Positions 49,547 to 51,983 of a stretch of DNA of 51,983 nucleotides are shown here, one piece after another. The notes beneath the pieces were generated by a model. The model searched no databases. It had not been told where the DNA came from and worked only from the letters and a program-made list of their open reading frames with translations. The stretch is from SIG220 sp045615545 (lineage in GTDB: Bacteria; Bacillota_I; Bacilli_A; RFN20; CAG-826). Both the position numbers and the translations under genes were made by a program. Numbering within the stretch: the stretch's first letter is position 1; the number at the start of each line of letters is the position of its first letter. The stretch covers positions 1 to 51,983 of the forward strand of contig JAZLFA010000041.1 of assembly GCA_045615545.1 (NCBI GenBank). The letters are read 5' to 3'.

Positions 49547-51754
49547 ATGAAACAAGTATTCGAATTAGAGTTCGAAGGAAAGAAGTTCGTTGCTGAAGTT
49601 GGTGAAATCGCTAAACAAGCTGATGGCGCTGTCTTCATGAGATTAAACGATACAGTCGTTCTTTCCACCGTTTGTGCTAGTGATTTACCAAAAGAAGGCG
49701 ATTTCTTCCCATTAACAGTTGGTTATGAAGAAAAACAATACGCTATCGGTAAAATTCCTGGTTCATTCTTAAGAAGAGAAGGTAGAGCAGGAGAACACGC
49801 TACCTTAACCGCAAGATTAATTGATCGTCCTATTAGACCAATGTTCTCTGAAGGATTCCGTAATGAAGTCCAAATTGTTAATACTGTTATGTCTGTTGAT
49901 CAAGATTGTTCACCAGAAATGACTGCTATGTTAGGATCTAGCTTAGCATTAGGTATTTCTGATATTCCATTTGATGGACCAATTGCTGGTGTTCAAGTTG
50001 GTAGAGTTAATGGTAAATTCATCATTAACCCAACTGTTGCTGAAAACGAAGCAAGCGATATTCATTTAACAGTTGCAGGTACTAGCGAAGCTATTAATAT
50101 GGTTGAAGCTGGCGCAAATCAAGTTAGTGAAGACGATATGCTTGATGCCATTATGTTTGGCCATGAAGCTATTAAAAAACTCTGCGCTTGGGAAAAAGAA
50201 ATTATTGCTCAAGTTGGCAAACCAAAAAGAGAAATTGAACTTTATCACTGTGATCCAGTTATTGAAAAAGATGTTACAGAAAGGGCTGAAGCTCGCTTAG
50301 TTAAAGCTATTTCTATCTTTGATAAACTCGAAAGACAAGATGCAATCGATGCCATCGAAAATGAAATTAAAGATGACTACGATTCACGTAAATATGAAAA
50401 CGAAGCAGAACATCAAAAAGTTATGCACATGGTCATCGAAACTCTCGAAGGCTTAGTTGCAAAAGAAGTTCGTCGTTTAATTACTGAAGAAAAGATTAGA
50501 CCAGATGGTCGTAAAGTTGATGAAATTCGTCCACTTGATGCCCAAGTTGATTTATTACCACGCGTTCATGGTTCCGCTATGTTCACCCGCGGACAAACAC
50601 AAGTTATTGCTGTTACAACTTTAGGTGCTAAGAGTGATGAACAAATTATTGATAATTTGACTGAAGAAGAAACTCGTCACTGGATGCATCATTACAACTT
50701 CCCACCATATTCAGTTGGTGAAGTTGGCAAGATGGGCTCTCCAGGAAGAAGAGAAATTGGTCATGGTAAGTTAGGTGAAAGAGCATTAAGTTATGTTATC
50801 CCTAGCGTAGAAGAATTCCCATACACAATTAGAACTGTTGCTGAAGTTTGTGAATCTAACGGTTCCTCATCTCAAGCTTCTATTTGTGCTTCATGTATGT
50901 CACTTATGGCTGCTGGTGTTCCACTTAAAGCTATGGTGAGTGGTATCGCAATGGGTTTAATCACAAGTGGTCCACTTGATGGAAAACATCCATATACAAT
51001 TCTTACTGATATCCAAGGTTTAGAAGATCACTTTGGTGATATGGACTTTAAAGTTGCTGGTACTGAAAATGGTGTTACAGCATTACAAATGGATATTAAA
51101 ATTAAAGGCGTTACAAGAGAAATCTTGAAAGAAGCTCTTGCTCAAGCTCATGGTGCGCGTGCTGAAATTAGAAAAGTTATGGCTAAAGCCATTGCAGAAC
51201 CAAGACCAGATGTTGGTAAATACGCCCCTAAGATGGATACATTCATGATTGATGTTGATAAGATTAGAGAAGTTATTGGTACTGGCGGTAAAGTCATTAA
51301 CGATATCATTGCTCAATGTGACAACGTTAAGATTGATATCGAAGATAATGGTCAAGTTACTATCTACCATATGGATAGAGAAACCATCAATAAGGCTAAA
51401 GGAATGATTTTAGATATCGTTAGAGAAGCTAAAGTTGGTGAAGAATTTGTTGGTGAAGTCACTAGAGTTGAAGACTATGGTGCATTCGTAAAACTCTTCG
51501 GTAATGTTGAAGGTTTATGTCACGTAAGTAGACTTGGTTGGGGCTTTGTTAATAGCGCTAGCGATGTCTGTAAAGTTGGCGACACCTTAAGAGTTAGAGT
51601 TATCGAAATTGATGAAAAAGGCAAAGTAAAAGTCAGTGCTAAAGAATTTATGGAAAAACCTGCTGATTTTGATCCAAATGCCGAACGTCCACGTATGGAA
51701 CATCAACATCGTCCAGATAATTCCTTCAAAGGACCAAGAAAATTCCGTAAATAA
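49547..51754 (+). CDS. pnp: Polyribonucleotide nucleotidyltransferase (PNPase)
   Basis: 735 aa, typical length. Two RNase PH domains (about 1-220 and 310-545) joined by the helical domain, then KH (about 555-615; REVIGTGGKVINDI) and S1 (about 625-695; VTRVEDYGAFVKLFGNVEGLCHVS). The catalytic second PH domain keeps ESNGSSSQASICASC and the LEDHFGDMDFKVAGT acidic cluster. It degrades RNA 3'-5' by phosphorolysis. SD AGAGGT. Ends in a short basic tail and a strong terminator. Confidence 0.98.
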   Translation: MKQVFELEFEGKKFVAEVGEIAKQADGAVFMRLNDTVVLSTVCASDLPKEGDFFPLTVGYEEKQYAIGKIPGSFLRREGRAGEHATLTARLIDRPIRPMFSEGFRNEVQIVNTVMSVDQDCSPEMTAMLGSSLALGISDIPFDGPIAGVQVGRVNGKFIINPTVAENEASDIHLTVAGTSEAINMVEAGANQVSEDDMLDAIMFGHEAIKKLCAWEKEIIAQVGKPKREIELYHCDPVIEKDVTERAEARLVKAISIFDKLERQDAIDAIENEIKDDYDSRKYENEAEHQKVMHMVIETLEGLVAKEVRRLITEEKIRPDGRKVDEIRPLDAQVDLLPRVHGSAMFTRGQTQVIAVTTLGAKSDEQIIDNLTEEETRHWMHHYNFPPYSVGEVGKMGSPGRREIGHGKLGERALSYVIPSVEEFPYTIRTVAEVCESNGSSSQASICASCMSLMAAGVPLKAMVSGIAMGLITSGPLDGKHPYTILTDIQGLEDHFGDMDFKVAGTENGVTALQMDIKIKGVTREILKEALAQAHGARAEIRKVMAKAIAEPRPDVGKYAPKMDTFMIDVDKIREVIGTGGKVINDIIAQCDNVKIDIEDNGQVTIYHMDRETINKAKGMILDIVREAKVGEEFVGEVTRVEDYGAFVKLFGNVEGLCHVSRLGWGFVNSASDVCKVGDTLRVRVIEIDEKGKVKVSAKEFMEKPADFDPNAERPRMEHQHRPDNSFKGPRKFRK

Positions 51755-51769
51755 TAACGAAATTAAATC

Positions 51770-51804
51770 AATAGGCTTTCGGTTAATCGTAAGCCTATTT
51801 TTTT
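51770..51804 (+). terminator. pnp terminator
   Basis: AATAGGCTT/AAGCCTATT stem, 12-nt loop, seven-T tail. Confidence 0.92.
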
Positions 51805-51828
51805 ATGTTTTTATTTTTAAATAAGTAA

Positions 51829-51895
51829 TATAATAAATATGTATCTGTATAGCAAATGAGTTAATCTAATCACATACTGGTTAGATTTTCTTTTT
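51829..51895 (+). ncRNA. Candidate short transcript (about 55 nt)
   Basis: TATAAT at 51829-51834 and a terminator AATCTAA/TTAGATT (51863-51887) with TTTTCTTTTT enclose a non-coding transcript of about 55 nt. No ORF longer than six codons. The -35 is weak, so it may instead be a second terminator of the pnp unit. Confidence 0.35.
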
Positions 51896-51906
51896 ATCTA
51901 ATCAAG

Positions 51907-51983
51907 TATAATTAATTCATGCCGTTATCCTGCACAATAAAAATACAGTTTTGAACTGTCAGACTTCATGCTCAGGCATACGG
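51907..51983 (+). other. Start of a possible structured RNA, cut by window end
   Basis: TATAAT at 51907-51912 is followed by non-coding sequence with a perfect ACAGTT-TTG-AACTGT hairpin (51945-51959) and GCCGT (51921-51925), which can pair with ACGG at the last bases of the window. This looks like the 5' part of a structural RNA or a riboswitch; too little is present to name it. Confidence 0.35.

Noticed and set aside
51919..51983. RNase P RNA 5' end
   Set aside because: A hairpin followed by ATGCTC resembles the type B layout, but the nearly invariant GAGGAAAGTCC segment is missing, so it cannot be called rnpB from this fragment.

Overview
The window is AT-rich, densely packed bacterial chromosome with 42 recognisable protein genes, one candidate 32-codon toxin gene, three tRNAs and no phage, IS or CRISPR signature. 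The gene set (rimP-nusA-ylxR-infB-rbfA, truB-ribF-rpsO-pnp, EF-P, ECF S component, heterodimeric ABC exporter, BspA-like and Ser-rich lipoproteins) points to a low-GC Firmicute, probably an uncultured gut Bacilli/Mollicutes-related lineage (RF39- or Erysipelotrichia-like; inference only). Every Trp codon is TGG, yet none of the 42 genes ends in TGA (36 TAA, 6 TAG).

Layout. 0.25-1.5 kb: two membrane proteins. 1.5-4.7 kb: ABC-2 exporter, AlkD-like repair protein, EamA transporter. 4.7-6.1 kb: efp and an SDR, convergent with a Cys/Met lyase-like gene. 7.4-13 kb: M13 peptidase, ZIP transporter and a three-gene ABC exporter, facing a minus-strand glycosyltransferase/acyltransferase pair. 15-17.5 kb: rubrerythrin, tRNA-Asp, tRNA-Phe, PAP2 phosphatase and an unknown 81-aa protein. 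17.5-21.1 kb: heterodimeric ABC exporter. 21.1-21.5 kb: gap holding a candidate type I toxin-antitoxin locus. 21.6-27.6 kb: cardiolipin synthase, MacB-like ABC protein, rimO. 27.6-30.5 kb: tRNA-Thr, an HTH-polytopic membrane protein and an ECF S component. 30.6-40.9 kb: surface and sugar block (repeat lipoprotein with starch-binding-like C terminus, IspD-HAD fusion, MalQ, LRR membrane protein, clostripain-family lipoprotein). 41-51.8 kb: translation and RNA-metabolism block with a candidate attenuator before rimP, a TtcA-GNAT fusion and an S15-type leader. The window ends in what looks like the start of a structured RNA.

Regulation visible in the sequence. Most genes have strong Shine-Dalgarno (SD) sequences, but at least seven promoter-proximal genes lack one and carry a -10 box only 6-9 nt before the ATG, which predicts leaderless mRNAs. 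Other SD-less genes start within a few bases of, or overlapping, the previous stop, suggesting coupled translation. Clear intrinsic terminators bound most operons.

The strongest leads for new biology are the toxin-antitoxin candidate at 21.16-21.42 kb, the mutually exclusive hairpins before rimP-nusA, the leaderless class, the absence of TGA stops, the A54/T58 swap in tRNA-Phe, and two unusual fusions (TtcA-GNAT, IspD-HAD).
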